From Siphonodentalium dalli (lineage: Eukaryota > Mollusca > Scaphopoda > Gadilida > Siphonodentaliidae), in NCBI GenBank assembly GCA_032622095.1, contig CP136063.1, forward strand, positions 10,951,814 to 11,015,813: a DNA stretch of 64,000 nucleotides, in the 5' to 3' direction. Both the position numbers and the translations under genes were made by a program. The notes under the pieces were generated by a model. That model saw nothing but the letters and a program-made list of their open reading frames with translations, had not been told where the DNA came from and did not search any database. The number at the start of each line of letters is the position of its first letter. Within the stretch, counting starts at the first letter, position 1. This document shows, piece after piece, positions 1-13,099 of this stretch.

Positions 1-3000
1 TGATATATTACAGCCCATGATATATTACAAGCCACATGATATATTACAAGCCACATGATATATTACAGGCCCCATGATATATTACAGGCCCCATGATATA
101 TTACAAGCCACATGATATATTACAGGCCACATGATATATTACAGGCCCCATGATATATTACAAGCCCCGTGATATATTACAAGCTACATGATATATTACA
201 GGCCACATGATATATTACAGGCCCCATGATATATTACAAGCCACATGATATATTACAGGCCCCATGATATATTACAGGCCCCATGATATATTACAGGCCA
301 CATGATATATTACAGGCCCCATGATATATTACAGGCCCCATGATATATTACAAGCCACATGATATATTACAGGCCACATGATATATTACAAGCCCCATGA
401 TATATTACAAGCCACATGATATATTACAGGCCCCATGATATATTACAAGCCACATGATATATTACAAGCCACATGATATATTACAGGCCACATGATATAT
501 TACAGGCCCCATGATATATTACAGGCCCCATGATATATTACAAGCCCCATGATATATTACAGGCCCCATGATATACTACAGGCCCCATGATATATTACAA
601 GCCACATGATATATTACAGGCCCCATGATATATTACAGGCCCCATGATATATTACAGGCCCCATGATATATTACAAGCCACATGATATATTACAGGCCCC
701 ATGATATATTACAGGCCCCATGATATATTACAGGCCCCATGATATATTACAAGCCACATGATATATTACAGGCCCCATGATATATTACAGGCCCCATGAT
801 ATATTACAAGCCACATGATATATTACAGGCCCCATGATATATTACAGGCCCCATGATATATTACAAGCCACATGATATATTACAGGCCACATGATATATT
901 ACAGGCCCCATGATATATTACAAGCCCCGTGATATATTACAAGCTACATGATATATTACAGGCCACATGATATATTACAGGCCCCATGATATATTACAAG
1001 CCACATGATATATTACAGGCCCCATGATATATTACAGGCCCCATGATATATTACAAGCCACATGATATATTACAGGCCACATGATATATTACAGGCCCCA
1101 TGATATATTACAGGCCCCATGATATATTACAAGCCCCGTGATATATTACAAGCCACATGATATATTACAGGCCCCATGATATATTACAGGCCCCATGATA
1201 TATTACAAGCCACATGATATATTACAGGCCACATGATATATTACAGGCCCCATGATATATTACAGGCCCCATGATATATTACAGGCCCCATGATATATTA
1301 CAAGCCCCGTGATATATTACAAGCTACATGATATATTACAGCCCATGATATATTACAGGCCCCATGATATATTACAAGCCACATGATATATTACAGGCCC
1401 CATGATATATTACAGGCCCCATGATATATTACAAGCCACATGATATATTACAGGCCACATGATATATTACAGGCCACATGATATAGTACAGGCCCCATGA
1501 TATATTACAGGCCACATGATATATTACAGGCCCCATGATATATTACAGGCCCCATGATATAGTACAGGCCACATGATATATTACAGGCCCCATGATATAT
1601 TACAGGCCACATGATATATTACAGGCCACATGATATATTACAGGCTACATGATATATTACAAGCCACATGATATATTACAGGCCCCATGATATATTACAG
1701 GCCACATGATATATTACAGGCCCCATGATATACCACAGGCCCCATGATATATTACAGGCCCCATGATATATTACAAGCCACATGATATATCACTAGCTAC
1801 ATGATATATTACAAGCCCCATGATATATTACAAGCCCCCTGATATATTACAGGCCCCATAATATATTACAGTCCACATGATATATTACAAGCCACATGAT
1901 ATATCACAAGCCACATGATATATTACAAGCCACATGATATATTACAAGCCACATGATATATTACAGGCCCCATGATATATTACAAGCCACATGATATATT
2001 ACAAGCCACATGATATATCACAAGCTACATGATATATTACAAGTCGCATGATATATCACAAGCCCCATGCTATATTACAAGCCACATGATTTATTACAAA
2101 CCACATGATATATTACAAGCCCCATGATATATTACAAGCCCCATGATATATTCCAAGCCCCATGATATATAACAAGCCACATGATATATCACAAGCCCCA
2201 TGATACATTACAAGCCACATGATATATTACAAGCCACGTGATATATTACAAGCCCCGTGACATATCACAAGCCCCATGATATATCACAAGCCCCATGATA
2301 TATTACAAGCCCCATGATATATCACAAGCCCCATGATATATAACAAGCCCCATGATATATTACAAGCCCCATGATATATTGCAAGCCCCATGATATGTAA
2401 CAAGCCACATGATATATCACAAGCCCCATGATATATTTCAAGCCACATGCTATATTACAAGCCACATGATATATCACAAGCCCCATTATATATTACAAGC
2501 CACACGATATATTACAAGCCCCATGATATATTACAAGCCACATGATATATTACAAACCACATGATATATTACAAGCCACATGATATAGTACAGGCCCCAT
2601 GATATATTACAAGCCACATGATTTATTACAATCCACATGATATATTACAAGCCCCATGATATATCACAAGCCCCATGATATATTGCAAGCCCCATGATAT
2701 ATAACAAGCCACATGATATATCACAAGCCCCATGATACATTACAAGCCACATGATATATTACAAGCCACGTGATATATTACAAGCCCCGTGACATATCAC
2801 AAGCCCCATGATATATCACAAGCCCCATGATATATTACAAGCCCCATGATATATCACAAGCCCCATGATATATAACAAGCCCCATGATATATTACAAGCC
2901 ACGTGATATATTACTAGCCCCATGATAAATTGCAAGCCCCATGATATATTGCAAGCCCCATGATATGTAACAAGCCACATGATATATCACAAGCCCCATG

Positions 3001-3270
3001 ATATATTTCAAGCCACATGCTATATTACAAGCCACATGATATATCACAAGCCCCATTATATATTACAAGCCACACGATATATTACAAGCCCCATGATATA
3101 TTACAAGCCACATGATATATTACAAACCACATGATATATTACAAGCCACATGATATAGTACAGGCCCCATGATATATTACAATCCCCATGATATATTACA
3201 AGCCACACGATATATTACAAGCCCCATGATATATTACAAGCCCCATGATATATAACAAGCCCCATGATAT
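1..3270. repeat. 19-bp satellite array, about 172 copies, continues off the left edge
   Basis: The whole stretch is tandem copies of TGATATATTACAGGCCCCA (19 bp). The left half is dominated by CAGGCC variants. The right half is dominated by CAAGCC with TATATCAC, TATATAAC and TATATTTC variants, so it is more diverged. Variant patterns repeat at whole-unit spacings. The rare CAAGCCCCGT unit recurs at 161, 921, 1130 and 1301 (40, 11 and 9 units apart). The block at 2163-2345 recurs at 2695 (28 units later). The block at 2391-2610 recurs at 2961 (30 units later). This means segments of many units were duplicated within the array. Because 19 is not a multiple of 3 and TGA is in each unit, it is not coding. 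It stops abruptly near 3270. Confidence 0.98.
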
Positions 3271-3350
3271 GTTTTGATTAATGTATTTCAAGTTCCAAAC
3301 TAACAACAGAAAGAAAAAAAGAAAATTGTAACAAAATAAAAAAAAGTATT

Positions 3351-3492
3351 GCCTAACCGTATTATAACGATTTGACGGTGAACTCGTTTGGTTACGTTAT
3401 AAATCTTGAATTTCTCAGATACACTGAAATGACTGCCTAACCATATTATAACGATTTGGCGGTGAACTCGTTTGCTTACGTTATGAATCTAG
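3351..3492. repeat. 84-bp-offset direct duplication
   Basis: A motif of about 57 bases starting GCCTAACC(G/A)TATTATAACG and ending TTACGTTAT(A/G)AATCT occurs at 3351 and again at 3435, with only a few substitutions. It lies in AT-rich DNA directly right of the satellite. Nothing else is recognised between 3271 and 3770. Confidence 0.8.
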
Positions 3493-3773
3493 GATAGCTC
3501 AGATTCCCAGAAATTACGATTGACCTACAGTATACACGATTTGGGTACATTCTTTTGATAACCGGTTGTGTATGGAGTGTAAATAGTAAATAGTCCGCGA
3601 CATAAGACTTATACGTGTGAATCCTATATGGTAGGAATATATAAACTGATTTAAACCCTCACGCGAGTGCTTTGTCCTTGGTTCCTCAGTTACGCTAACG
3701 TATGGCCATATAACTAAGTTTCAGATGTATAACCAATTCACATATACACCACCATATATAACTTACTTTTTAA

Positions 3774-4045
3774 AGGTGGATTATCTCTTTGTAAACATGT
3801 ATTATATAGTTACCAGGGTATAACATATAAGATTTGAATCGAAGACTTGTCCGGAAATGCTTCTATCGATTAATATTAATTTTATTTCGAATATTTTCTT
3901 GTCTAAAAAGGTGTGTTTGTTCAGCTAACGAACAATAGTGGTTACTGTTAACAGAGACCAGAAATTTTATTTAACAATTTTGTCACAAATACACGTTATT
4001 GATACTTACTAGCGCTTATATATGTGGAACAAAACAATACAACCC
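3774..4045. mobile_element. TTAA-bounded repeat family, left-end copy
   Basis: The sequence starts right after a TTAA at 3770-3773 with AGGTGGATTATCTCTTT. Nearly the same sequence occurs in reverse complement at about 60610-60883, and its first 125 bases also match 60363-60490 directly and the end of the 53.4-53.9 kb copy. The other end of this copy is not clear; related TTAGAATTATGTTAG-type sequence continues to about 4440. It is probably a non-autonomous DNA element or a piece of one. No transposase is seen. Confidence 0.65.
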
Positions 4046-4202
4046 GTACAGAAACTTCACGTATGATTTGGGTAGAAACACGTTAGAGCACCTTAGAATT
4101 ATGTTAGTTTTATGTCCTAATTGGCTGGGCTAACTTAGATCGTGTATGAAAGCAGATCGCTCATTTCAATGCAGCAACTTTGAACCGGCTGTCGACGTAA
4201 AC

Positions 4203-4440
4203 CACGTTAGAATTATGTTAGAAATCTGTCCTTTATTCTTTTCACCAACTCCTTACTTATAAGATTTAGCAGAATTCTCTAAGTCCGGCTTTCTAACGTC
4301 AGTGCACATTAGAATTATGTTAGAAATCTGTCCTTTATACTTTTGATCAAGTCCTGTTTGCTAAGATTTAGCAGAATTCTCTAAGTCAGACTTTCTAACA
4401 TCAGTGCATGTTAGAATTATGTTAGAAATCTGTCCTTATA
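4203..4440. repeat. 102-bp tandem repeat, about 2.3 copies
   Basis: CACGTTAGAATTATGTTAG starts copies at 4203, 4305 and 4407, exactly 102 bp apart, each followed by AAATCTGTCC and, further on, AGCAGAATTCTCTAAGTC. A single related motif lies just upstream at about 4083. It adjoins the TTAA-family fragment and may belong to it. Confidence 0.85.
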
Positions 4441-4449
4441 CTATTTACA

Positions 4450-7400
4450 GATCTACTTCTACTTTTTTTTAATTATTGGAATTTTCTAAGTCCAACTAAG
4501 AAAATTTACTTATAAATGAGTAAAAAAAAAATTACTCTATTTTTACTCACGAATAAATTATTTTATTGAAGAATATAAATCACAAATAATTTAAAGTACA
4601 GATTGCTAAGTATCATAATTATATATAGAACCTGCAGTTGTGAACCCATTCTGTTATTCAATAGTTTTATTTTAGTATCAGATTCAAGAATTTCTTCTTG
4701 AATCATGAATTTTGAAATCTTGAATCCTTATATTATATTATATCCGCAAAAACTGGTTCTATTGGTTGCACGGTTTGAATTTTCAAACGTTGGCATTCGT
4801 GACATAACTGATCAACTATTGAGAGTATGTAGGAAACAAATTAATATGTGCTAATTGAGTACTCTCTCAAACACCATGGTAAAAAAATGTTCTTAAATTA
4901 TATCTATCTCAAATGACAGTGCAAACATAAATGCGAATTTCGTCTAACGAACAACCACTCACTTCATAAATGTATATTGCTATCTTAGTGCGGTGTCGGA
5001 AGAGCGTATTTTCGGTCCAGCAACAGACGATCACAGACTCATGTTCAAGCCAGATTTTTTTCCTCACAGTATAGAATTATCCCTCTTTGGTGTCAATCTT
5101 CTCCGTCTGACAGACGTGATCGACGTTAAATTGCCACCAGTCCACAGCTGTACCGGCGCAGGAATAAATCAACTGTACCAATTCATTTAAATACTCATAA
5201 GTTAACAAGAGAATATATATATATATATATATCTCTTTTTTTTAAACTGTTTCTTGAACTGATCTGCCCTGAATGATATAAACTTATAGTACTAGCTGGT
5301 GCCGGTGTTCTGCTTAATAAGTACGTCCTGCCAGATAAGTCAATATTTCTAATAATAGTAACGTGGATGTATAGCCCCGCCCTCGGAGAAATATCGCTGC
5401 AATTACGACATGGTCGTTTGGCGTTGCCTAGTCAATAAATTTGTAGTGTATGACGTACTACGCACACCATATCGAAAAAATGCTTCCGTGATCTGATTTT
5501 TGAAACGTTTTTACGCGAATAAAGGTTTAAAATCAACTCCCCGGGCAAATTTCTTCGTATTGGGGACAGGGAATGTGTTTATACATATGGCATCGCTGTT
5601 GATAAGAATAAATTCACATTTATGCAATGACTAGACCTACCCTAACTTATGATGTCGATTAATAAATATGGCCCATCGATTGCTAATTATGGCAAAATAA
5701 TTAAATGCTTCTGAGAATTTAGCATTGAATGAGAAAACAAAGGTTATTACCCCCCCCCCCCCACCACCACCATTGTTGATAACTACTGTATTTTTGGCTA
5801 TATTACATTCTTTGAATGGTCGTATAGGCTATAGGCTATATTAGCCTATATATAATTATCACGATAACCCCTTCGGTGGCTACATGCATCACAATGAATG
5901 TGCATTGATACACAGGAAGAATCACAACCAGTTTTGAATACGTTACTAAATTGCTTTAACAAATTCGTAACAATGGATTGGTCAAGTACGCTTGTATTAA
6001 AGATCCTCCAGAGTTTGATACCGCGCGCTCTGTAGTCTATTATACTACAATCCACGGAAACATGCGAATTTCACTGAATCAACCACAACATAATCACAAA
6101 CTTTGAGTTGGTGGTTATATACTGATGCTGCTCGTAGTTATATATGAGAGCACACATATCAATATATAGTGTACTATATTTGCATTCTTGGCAGCTATAG
6201 TGTAAACCATCGATCGAATCTCCAATAAAGAGCAACCGAGGCGACATCGTGCGAAAAAAAAGTCACTCAACCATGTTCGGTAGCATGACTACACCTATAT
6301 ATGTATGGATCCCATGCAAAATATCCCCTATTCATTTCGTTAACTCCGTGTTTGTGTGACTGTCTGCTGTGGCAGGTGGTTAAGCGTGCCTGTATATAGG
6401 CCTTCGCATCCACAAATCCCAGCCTATATTAGGAATTGATAAGTTGTATATACATCGTTGGGTGGATAAACCATTTATATCAGAATCGCGATAAAGGTTA
6501 TACGGTGAGAAACTTATATTTAAAACATATTTAGGCCCTATACATGAACGTGTCTAGAATGTTTCCGTTTTGGTGCAAAAAACTTGGAATTTCTAAATGC
6601 ACCACCTTTGATCGAACCAAAATAATTCTCAAAATTGAAGAAAAGCTATATAATTGCACAATGCTATGGCCACATATTGGAAATTTATAATCGCTAACTG
6701 CACACAAACCTATTAGTGTATTGGACTTCAAAGTTCAAACTGTTGATTTTTTTCACCAAAGTGGGAAGGGGAGACACCACGACCCCGTCCCGTGTCAACG
6801 CGTCCGTGCATATACATAACTGATATCGTCAATGCTACTGCATTTTCTCCCCCGCCGCATGCAGCACAAGTTACATGCATGGGAGGGGGGGGGGGGGGTC
6901 TGTGGTAAATTAATTACTCTTCAACTCAATTGCAGAACATTCTGCAAATAAAATATTGTTTGTATGAATTTATGCGTGGGAAAACGAAATACCATTTACG
7001 AAAGTAAGTTCTATATGCATTTCTACCCCGCCCCATTTCCACAGAAGAATGCCCATTGCATCAATTTCGAGTAGTGGTTTGGACGACCCAAGTTCGTCAG
7101 TTCGATCTATGTTCTTGTTGTTTTACCAAGAACTCAACGAACCAACAATCGAGTATTCAATAAAAGAGAATTAAGTGCGAGTTTACACACTGTCGAATTA
7201 TGGATTGCTCGATAATAAATTACTAACGCAAGCGCGATTGGCTTAAGGACTACATATACTCAAATTAAACAGCATGAGGTAGTACCATGCCTCTTGGAAA
7301 CTAGTGACACAAGATTATTTACTGCAGATGTCACTTCCTAAAGAAATGAACTGGAAAATATTTCATTTGACTATACTAAGTTATTATAAGTGAGCAATTA

Positions 7401-7589
7401 CTGGTAGCGTGATAAAAAAAATCCCAGACAAAAGAATTTTGCTAATATAAAATATTAGCACCTGAGCGCATATTTAGGCCTATGTCAGAGATAAGCACCT
7501 TGAAATTGGAGTTTTCTTTAGTAAAATTATCTAACTCAAGTTAGAACTCTGACATATATTAATAAAAACTGTTTGTCTGTCTAGACGAC
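4450..7589. other. No gene recognised; AT-rich intergenic DNA with simple repeats
   Basis: Only short open frames without family resemblance are present. It holds a TA run (5214-5232), a poly-C run (5750-5762, then CCA repeats) and a poly-G run (6881-6898). Two short stretches are shared with the 34.9-35.2 kb region: 5066-5088 matches 35164-35186 in direct orientation with one mismatch, and 5302-5326 matches 34878-34902 exactly in inverted orientation. Confidence 0.6.
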
Positions 7590-8330
7590 CAAATGGCTGG
7601 ACCATTGGTGCTAAAAAATGTACACATGGGTCAATTGACCCGGGGAGTGTCATGGGATTGCTGCCATTGACATCAGATGTCTTAAAAGGACAATAATAAT
7701 TAATTATACACCCAAAATGGTCGGAAGTTTGTAATAAAGATTGCTTCGCATGGGTCAATTGACACGAGATAGGTGTTGTTAACATCTGATTCAGACGACT
7801 TAAAGGGGCATAAACAATTCTAATTTAAAAAATGAATCATATACACAAAATGGTTAGACTCTGGTCGCTGGAAATTGGTATACAGGGGTAAATTGACCCG
7901 GGCAAACTTAAAGGGGAACTTATAGACTATATTATAGAGATGAGCAATTCTTATCAGCTTAAACAATATGTAGTAAAATTGGTACACATGGGATCCCATG
8001 ACTAGGGGAATGTCATGGGATTGGCGCCTTGGACATCAGATGACATAAAGGGATGTTTGTAAATTATGTTAACATAGCTTATCAATTAAAAACATTTATC
8101 ATCTCAGAAGATATATGGGAAAATTGGTACAGAGATAAATTGGGCGTGTCATGGGATAGGTGCCGTTGACCTCAGATGACTTAAAGAAGTACTAATAATT
8201 AGCAATAAAGAGCGTTTATTATCAACTTAAAAGTAGAGGTAAATTTATCCAGAGTTTCATGCAATATATATGTGATGCTTATCTCAGGTGACTAATAAAT
8301 AGTTTAAATGACTGGAGGGGGCACTAATAA
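7590..8330. repeat. Degenerate tandem array of about 100-150 bp units
   Basis: Four to five diverged units share a repeated order of motifs: AAATTGGTACACATGGG, TCAATTGACCCGGG, GTGTCATGGGATTGGTGCC, TTGACATCAGATGACTTAAA, then an AT-rich stretch. Units can be followed from about 7590 to 8240, with a weaker remnant to about 8330. Unit length varies through indels. The sequence is old and shows no coding potential. Confidence 0.75.
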
Positions 8331-10330
8331 TGTGTTCATTTTTTACCTGAGCAATGCCAGGTACCCTATCTAGTAATTGATACAGATATGATGGACTTAT
8401 TTTTTGTATGGTGGAATGATTAGGTCCCGCGCTGACAGCACCCCTCCTCTCGTGCAAGTTTCCTCACCAAGCAGGTACTCACTGTCTGATGGCTCTATTT
8501 TCATATTTTAAAATCACCTCCATATCACCTTATTGTGAAGTGCATCATTGATCTACCATTTAGTAAAGGTATCCCACAAATTTGTCATAAATGTACTTCA
8601 AATATATTACTATATGCAGACATCTATCCAATTATTGGAGATCCTAACACAGGCTTGTCTTTCAACACACAATTGATACAAACGCTTGCCACTCAAAGGC
8701 ACATATCTAAATTATTGTTCCTTCAATACATTGAAACTCCACAAGTACAACAGGGCATCAGATGAATATTTAAACTAAACTGTTTAAAAAATGGAAAGAT
8801 TCTTTGCAAACTTCAAGCTTCTGTTGGACCATCAGAGGAGATACTGTAGGGAATCTTTTTGACCAAACCACTTTGATTTGAAATGGAAGTGCGCGACTAA
8901 AATATTGTAATCTGTGGGTAACATCAGGTGTGGTTTCTTCACTGCTTCAAGATTGCTGACTAATATTGATTTGAATTTATAGATATTGGGATGAAATATC
9001 TCCAAATATTGACAGTAGAATTCTTGTCTATAGGCTCTATAAAAACTGGTAATTTAGTAACACAGCTGGGGGATAATACAAATGGAAACACTTTAGAAAT
9101 GACCTATTGAAAGATGCAATTGCCCACATGCATGTAAATATATTCATTATTGACTGAATGTAATGCAGAACCGCATGCACTGCATCTTGATAAACATCTT
9201 GCAATGGTTATTTCATTTATAACACTGGTTATACATTTTGGTATATCTTAAAAGGATAAGATATAAAAATGTCGTTTCATCTCATCGATAGAGGCAATAT
9301 TATTTTCATCTCATGCATCCATGAAATGTTGGAAGGTCTTCTCCCCAACTGTTTTCAGAGGCCATATATCCAGGACAATGGAGAGAGAGAGAAAGAGAAA
9401 TACTGTCAAAATTTTTATTCAAATTCGGGAAAAGTCCATAACAACAATATCTAATATGTGCTCTATAGTAGTACATACATGTATATATTAAAGTATGGAG
9501 CTTCAAAGATAAAATGAGAGTTGCACAAAATATTGTATTTAAGAAATGAATAACACACACACAAACCCACTGCATTCATTTCTTTATTTATATAGCTTTT
9601 TTATTGTTTATTCCCATAAACAAGACCAAAATCACCAACCAAATAAAGTTAAAATTTGTGGCCAATTTGGTCCAACAGTTTAACCTGAAGTAGGAACATA
9701 TGCCATTATGGACTGTTGGTTTAAAAACATACATGAGGGAAAAATAAACCAAACTATGAGAACAATTCTAACCTATTTTTTATGTGAACATCTAATCTAC
9801 AACTAATGTTATACCAGGCATGAAATTTTCAACTGTTTAAATTTTGATCAAATAGGGGGTCAAAACTCCACCGCTCTACACTCCTTCCCTGTTGCCTCCA
9901 ACATTGCCCCCACCCAGGCTTCCTAGAAATCAATATTATTATACCAGTACCAAACAGGATAGAGAGCTAATCTCTTATCTCTGCCCCTATTAGAACAAAT
10001 GTGAATCCCCATCTATGAGATCGATTCATCTAGTAATATCAATATACCCCCACTATCCAATAGGGTATGATTTCACCTGGATAAGTGGTGGTTAACAAAA
10101 TAATATTGGGACAGCCAAGTCTGTATTTAGAGTGTCTGACCTCTGCAGAATGAGGTCCACAAAAGGTGAATTTAATGAGTCATGACACTATTCCCCCAAG
10201 GTGGAATAGCACAAGGTATTCACCCTCTGGGGATATCATTTCCTAACGAGAGGCCAATCACGACCAACAGATGTTTAACCCATACCTTGGCGATAGCGAT
10301 TAGCTATAACTGATAATTGGTCTAAGATAT
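8331..10330. other. No gene recognised
   Basis: AT-rich sequence. The longest open frame here (8535-8765, plus, 76 codons) shows no family motif and no convincing splice signals, so I do not call it a gene. A short GAGAGA run lies near 9380-9399. The stretch 10130-10245 carries AGGTGAATTTAAT and TTCACCCTCTGGG motifs that reappear around 43453-43640, which suggests a dispersed repeat. Confidence 0.5.
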
Positions 10331-10339
10331 GATCACAGT

Positions 10340-10500
10340 AATACATATATCAGTACTTAAACTTAAAATCAAAAGCTCAAATAATTTGTCTTAAGAAGGG
10401 GTTAAAGTATTTGGGGTGGGGGAGGAGTCTATTTAAATCTCATAACTCTGTCCCTATTCACACAATGACCTCTCACTGTGAGATCCAATGGTTTAGCCAT
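10340..10500. repeat. Dispersed repeat shared with 14125-14260
   Basis: CAAATAATTTGTCTTAAG(A)AGGGGTTAAAGT and the following TTTGG-GTG-rich stretch match CAAATAGTTTGTCCTATGG and AGGGGGTTAAAGTTTTTGG at about 14153. Both are followed by a similar 'CTCATAACTCTGTCCCTATT' / 'ACTTATAAAGTTGTCTCTATT' line. Two diverged copies in the same orientation. Class unknown. Confidence 0.55.
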
Positions 10501-10894
10501 TAATAAATTTGACAGATAGGATAAACAATTATCCAGCCAGCAGATTGTTTGTCTTTACCTTCATACAACCACCCCTAGAGCTTTGTAACATATGTCACCA
10601 CTTAATTAATAACAGATTTCGCTTGGAATGACATCTATTAAAGGTACTCTCATATACTCTGGATATTGGATGTTCACATGGCAATTTATTGCTATCATTA
10701 TATTACATGCAACTATTGCAATAAAATCTTCATATCTTCAAAAAAGGACATCACACCTAATTAATGGTATACAACTAAAACAAATTAGTGTCAATGAAAT
10801 ATTTTTTTTTAATTAAATATTTTTTTATTATTTAATATAAAAGTTTTTTAAAATATTTTTTGCGTGTTAAATTGAGCGAGGAAATTCAATCTAT

Positions 10895-11303
10895 AAAAAG
10901 GGTCTAACTCCTTTAAAATAAATCGGATCAAACCCAAATTCGAACATGATCTGTATTTTGGGCTGACAATCTCACATACCAAATTTGGTGTCAATCAGAT
11001 GAATTTTTTTTTTAGTTATGGCAGCATGTGTAAATTCTGAGTAAAAAAGGGCCATAACCAGCCCAAACTGTAAAAAAAAAAAACTCGAATCAAACCCATA
11101 TTCGAACTCGAACTGTATTTTGGGCTGAGAAACCTATATACAAAACTTGGTTCCAATCAAATAGAAAATGTTAGAGCTATCGCATTATGCCTAAAGTGTC
11201 TACGGACGGACAGACAGATGGATGTACAGATGGATAGATGAACGACGAGTGGTCAATCCGGACATTGACACTATGTGTACCATACTATGGTATAGGTACA
11301 CAT
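10895..11303 (+). repeat. Tandem-core/microsatellite/hairpin element, family D, copy 1
   Basis: Two core units of 162 bp (TCGGATCAAACCCAAATTCG at 10923, and a close variant at 11085) are followed by a GACGGACAGACAGATGG microsatellite. The copy ends in a hairpin at 11273-11303 with stem ATGTGTACC / GGTACACAT. The same order of parts is seen in the other bivalve-style repeats of this window. It is not coding. Confidence 0.8.
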
Positions 11304-11873
11304 AAAAAGTTTTATCTCATGCAGAGTACAAGAAAAATGTATCAAAGTTCAAACCTGTTGTGCCTTTTTAATATTTCTATTCACATTTGTAATCAATTGA
11401 AATCAATGTCGAAAAAACTTTCCATTAATATATAAATAAAACAAACTAGACCTACAGTTCTAAAAGTGTTTTGAATAATTATTTTTTTCTCATAGACTGA
11501 CACAGAGCTCTCAAGTTTAAAAAAATTTGAAAACCAAAGTTGTCTTCTCATGCAACCAACAAATCTACTGAACACAATCACATTATTAACCCCCAATAGT
11601 AATGCTATTAAACAATAAAACCAGATTATGTCTTTAAGATGAAATTTAAATAACCATGCATATAAAATCATAAACATTCCATCTATGATATCTCATCATA
11701 TGGCCAACACATCTGCTAGCAGTTAATTAACTCAATGCAAGAGAGAGTCATTGTCACTTTATACTATCTCTGTTGCTCAATGTGAGAAGACAACTTCATG
11801 GCATTGTAAACCTGATTTATTAGATTCTACCTGGACAGTGCAAACTGTGTATCTTTGATATATTTTAGAGATG

Positions 11874-12408
11874 AATAAAATAATCAAAGGGTCATAACGC
11901 CCGCCATTAAATAATATCGGATCAAACCCATATTCGAACTCGATCTGTATTTTGAGTTGAGAAACTCACATACAAAATTTGGTTTCTATCAGTTGGAATA
12001 TGGTTGATTTATCGAAGCATGCATGAATTCTATGTCAAAGGGCCATAACTCCATTAAAAAATATCGGATCAAACCCATATTCGAACTAGATATGTATTTT
12101 GGGCTAAGAAACTCGCATACCAGATTTGGTGACGGTCAGATAATTTTTTTTTGAGTTATGGCAGCATGCATGAATTCTAAGTCGAAAAAGGGCCATAACT
12201 CCATAAAAAAAAATCTGATCAAACCCATATTCGAACTTGATCTGTATTTGGTGCTGAGAAATTCATATACAAAATTTGGTTCTGATCAGATAGAATATAT
12301 TTCAGTTATCGCACCATGCGTAAAGTGTCTACAGACAGACGGACTAACGACGAGTGGTCAATCCGGACAACGACACTATGTTTACCATACTATGGTATGG
12401 GTAAACAT
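11874..12408 (+). repeat. Tandem-core/microsatellite/hairpin element, family D, copy 2
   Basis: Three core units start near 11917, 12064 and 12214 (spacing 147 and 150 bp), followed by an ACAGACAGACGG microsatellite. The copy ends with the hairpin 12378-12408, stem ATGTTTACC / GGTAAACAT. The stem differs from copy 1 by a paired change (G to T in the left arm, C to A in the right), so pairing is kept. Confidence 0.8.
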
Positions 12409-12429
12409 AATATAAGTGTCAATGACACT

Positions 12430-13079
12430 GTAGCTCAACTTAGGTAGGGGAATAATTTAATGGTTGACAGTAAATGGAGGAATAGGAAAGGTGCCAATTG
12501 AAATGTCTAACCTAGCTGTGCCAAAGGATTTAGTCATGTAAAGAGTAAAATCCAAGATGGCTGCTGGCTGCCATGTTTTTTGGCCGAGCGAGCCCAAAAT
12601 GACTCGTTCCCATCCACATGTCATTGTTAACATCCATGACATATTTCATGAAGATCCGACAAAAGCTACGACCTGCAGCCCGCGCCAAAGGATTTAGTCA
12701 TGCGAAGAGTAAAATCCAAAATGGCTGCTGGCGGCCATGTTTTTTGACCGAACGACCCCAAAATCACTCGTTCCCATCTACAATGTCAATATGAACATCC
12801 ATGACAAATTTCATGATGATCAGACGAACAGTACGATCTGTAGCCCGCGCTAATGGATTTAATTTTGAAATCCAAGATGGCCACCAGTGGCCATGTTTTT
12901 TGGCCGAATGACCCCAAAATGACTCGTTCCCATCTACATGTCAATGTCAACATTCATGACAAATTTCATAAAGATCAGACCAAAGGTACGACCTGTAGCC
13001 CGCGCCAAAGGAAATTGTTGACAGACACACAGACGACAACTCATGGCAATAGCTCAAACTTACAAAGTAAGTTGAGCTA
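12430..13079 (+). repeat. Tandem-core/hairpin element, family C, copy 1
   Basis: Three units of 164 bp start near 12524, 12688 and 12852, each with AAGGATTTAGTCATG...AAAATCCAAGATGGC. They are followed by TTGTTGACAGACACACAGACG and a terminal hairpin at 13050-13079 (TAGCTCAAaCTTAC / GTAAGTTGAGCTA). The open frames over it are accidental and run in both directions. Confidence 0.8.
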
Positions 13080-13099
13080 AAAATGACCCTATTTGAACA

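Noticed and set aside
1-3270. CRISPR array
   Set aside because: Units are 19 bp head-to-tail without spacers, in a eukaryotic context; it is a satellite.
8535-8765. Reverse-transcriptase-like LLYADIY motif
   Set aside because: The isolated YAD is not followed by D or by other RT motifs in any frame.
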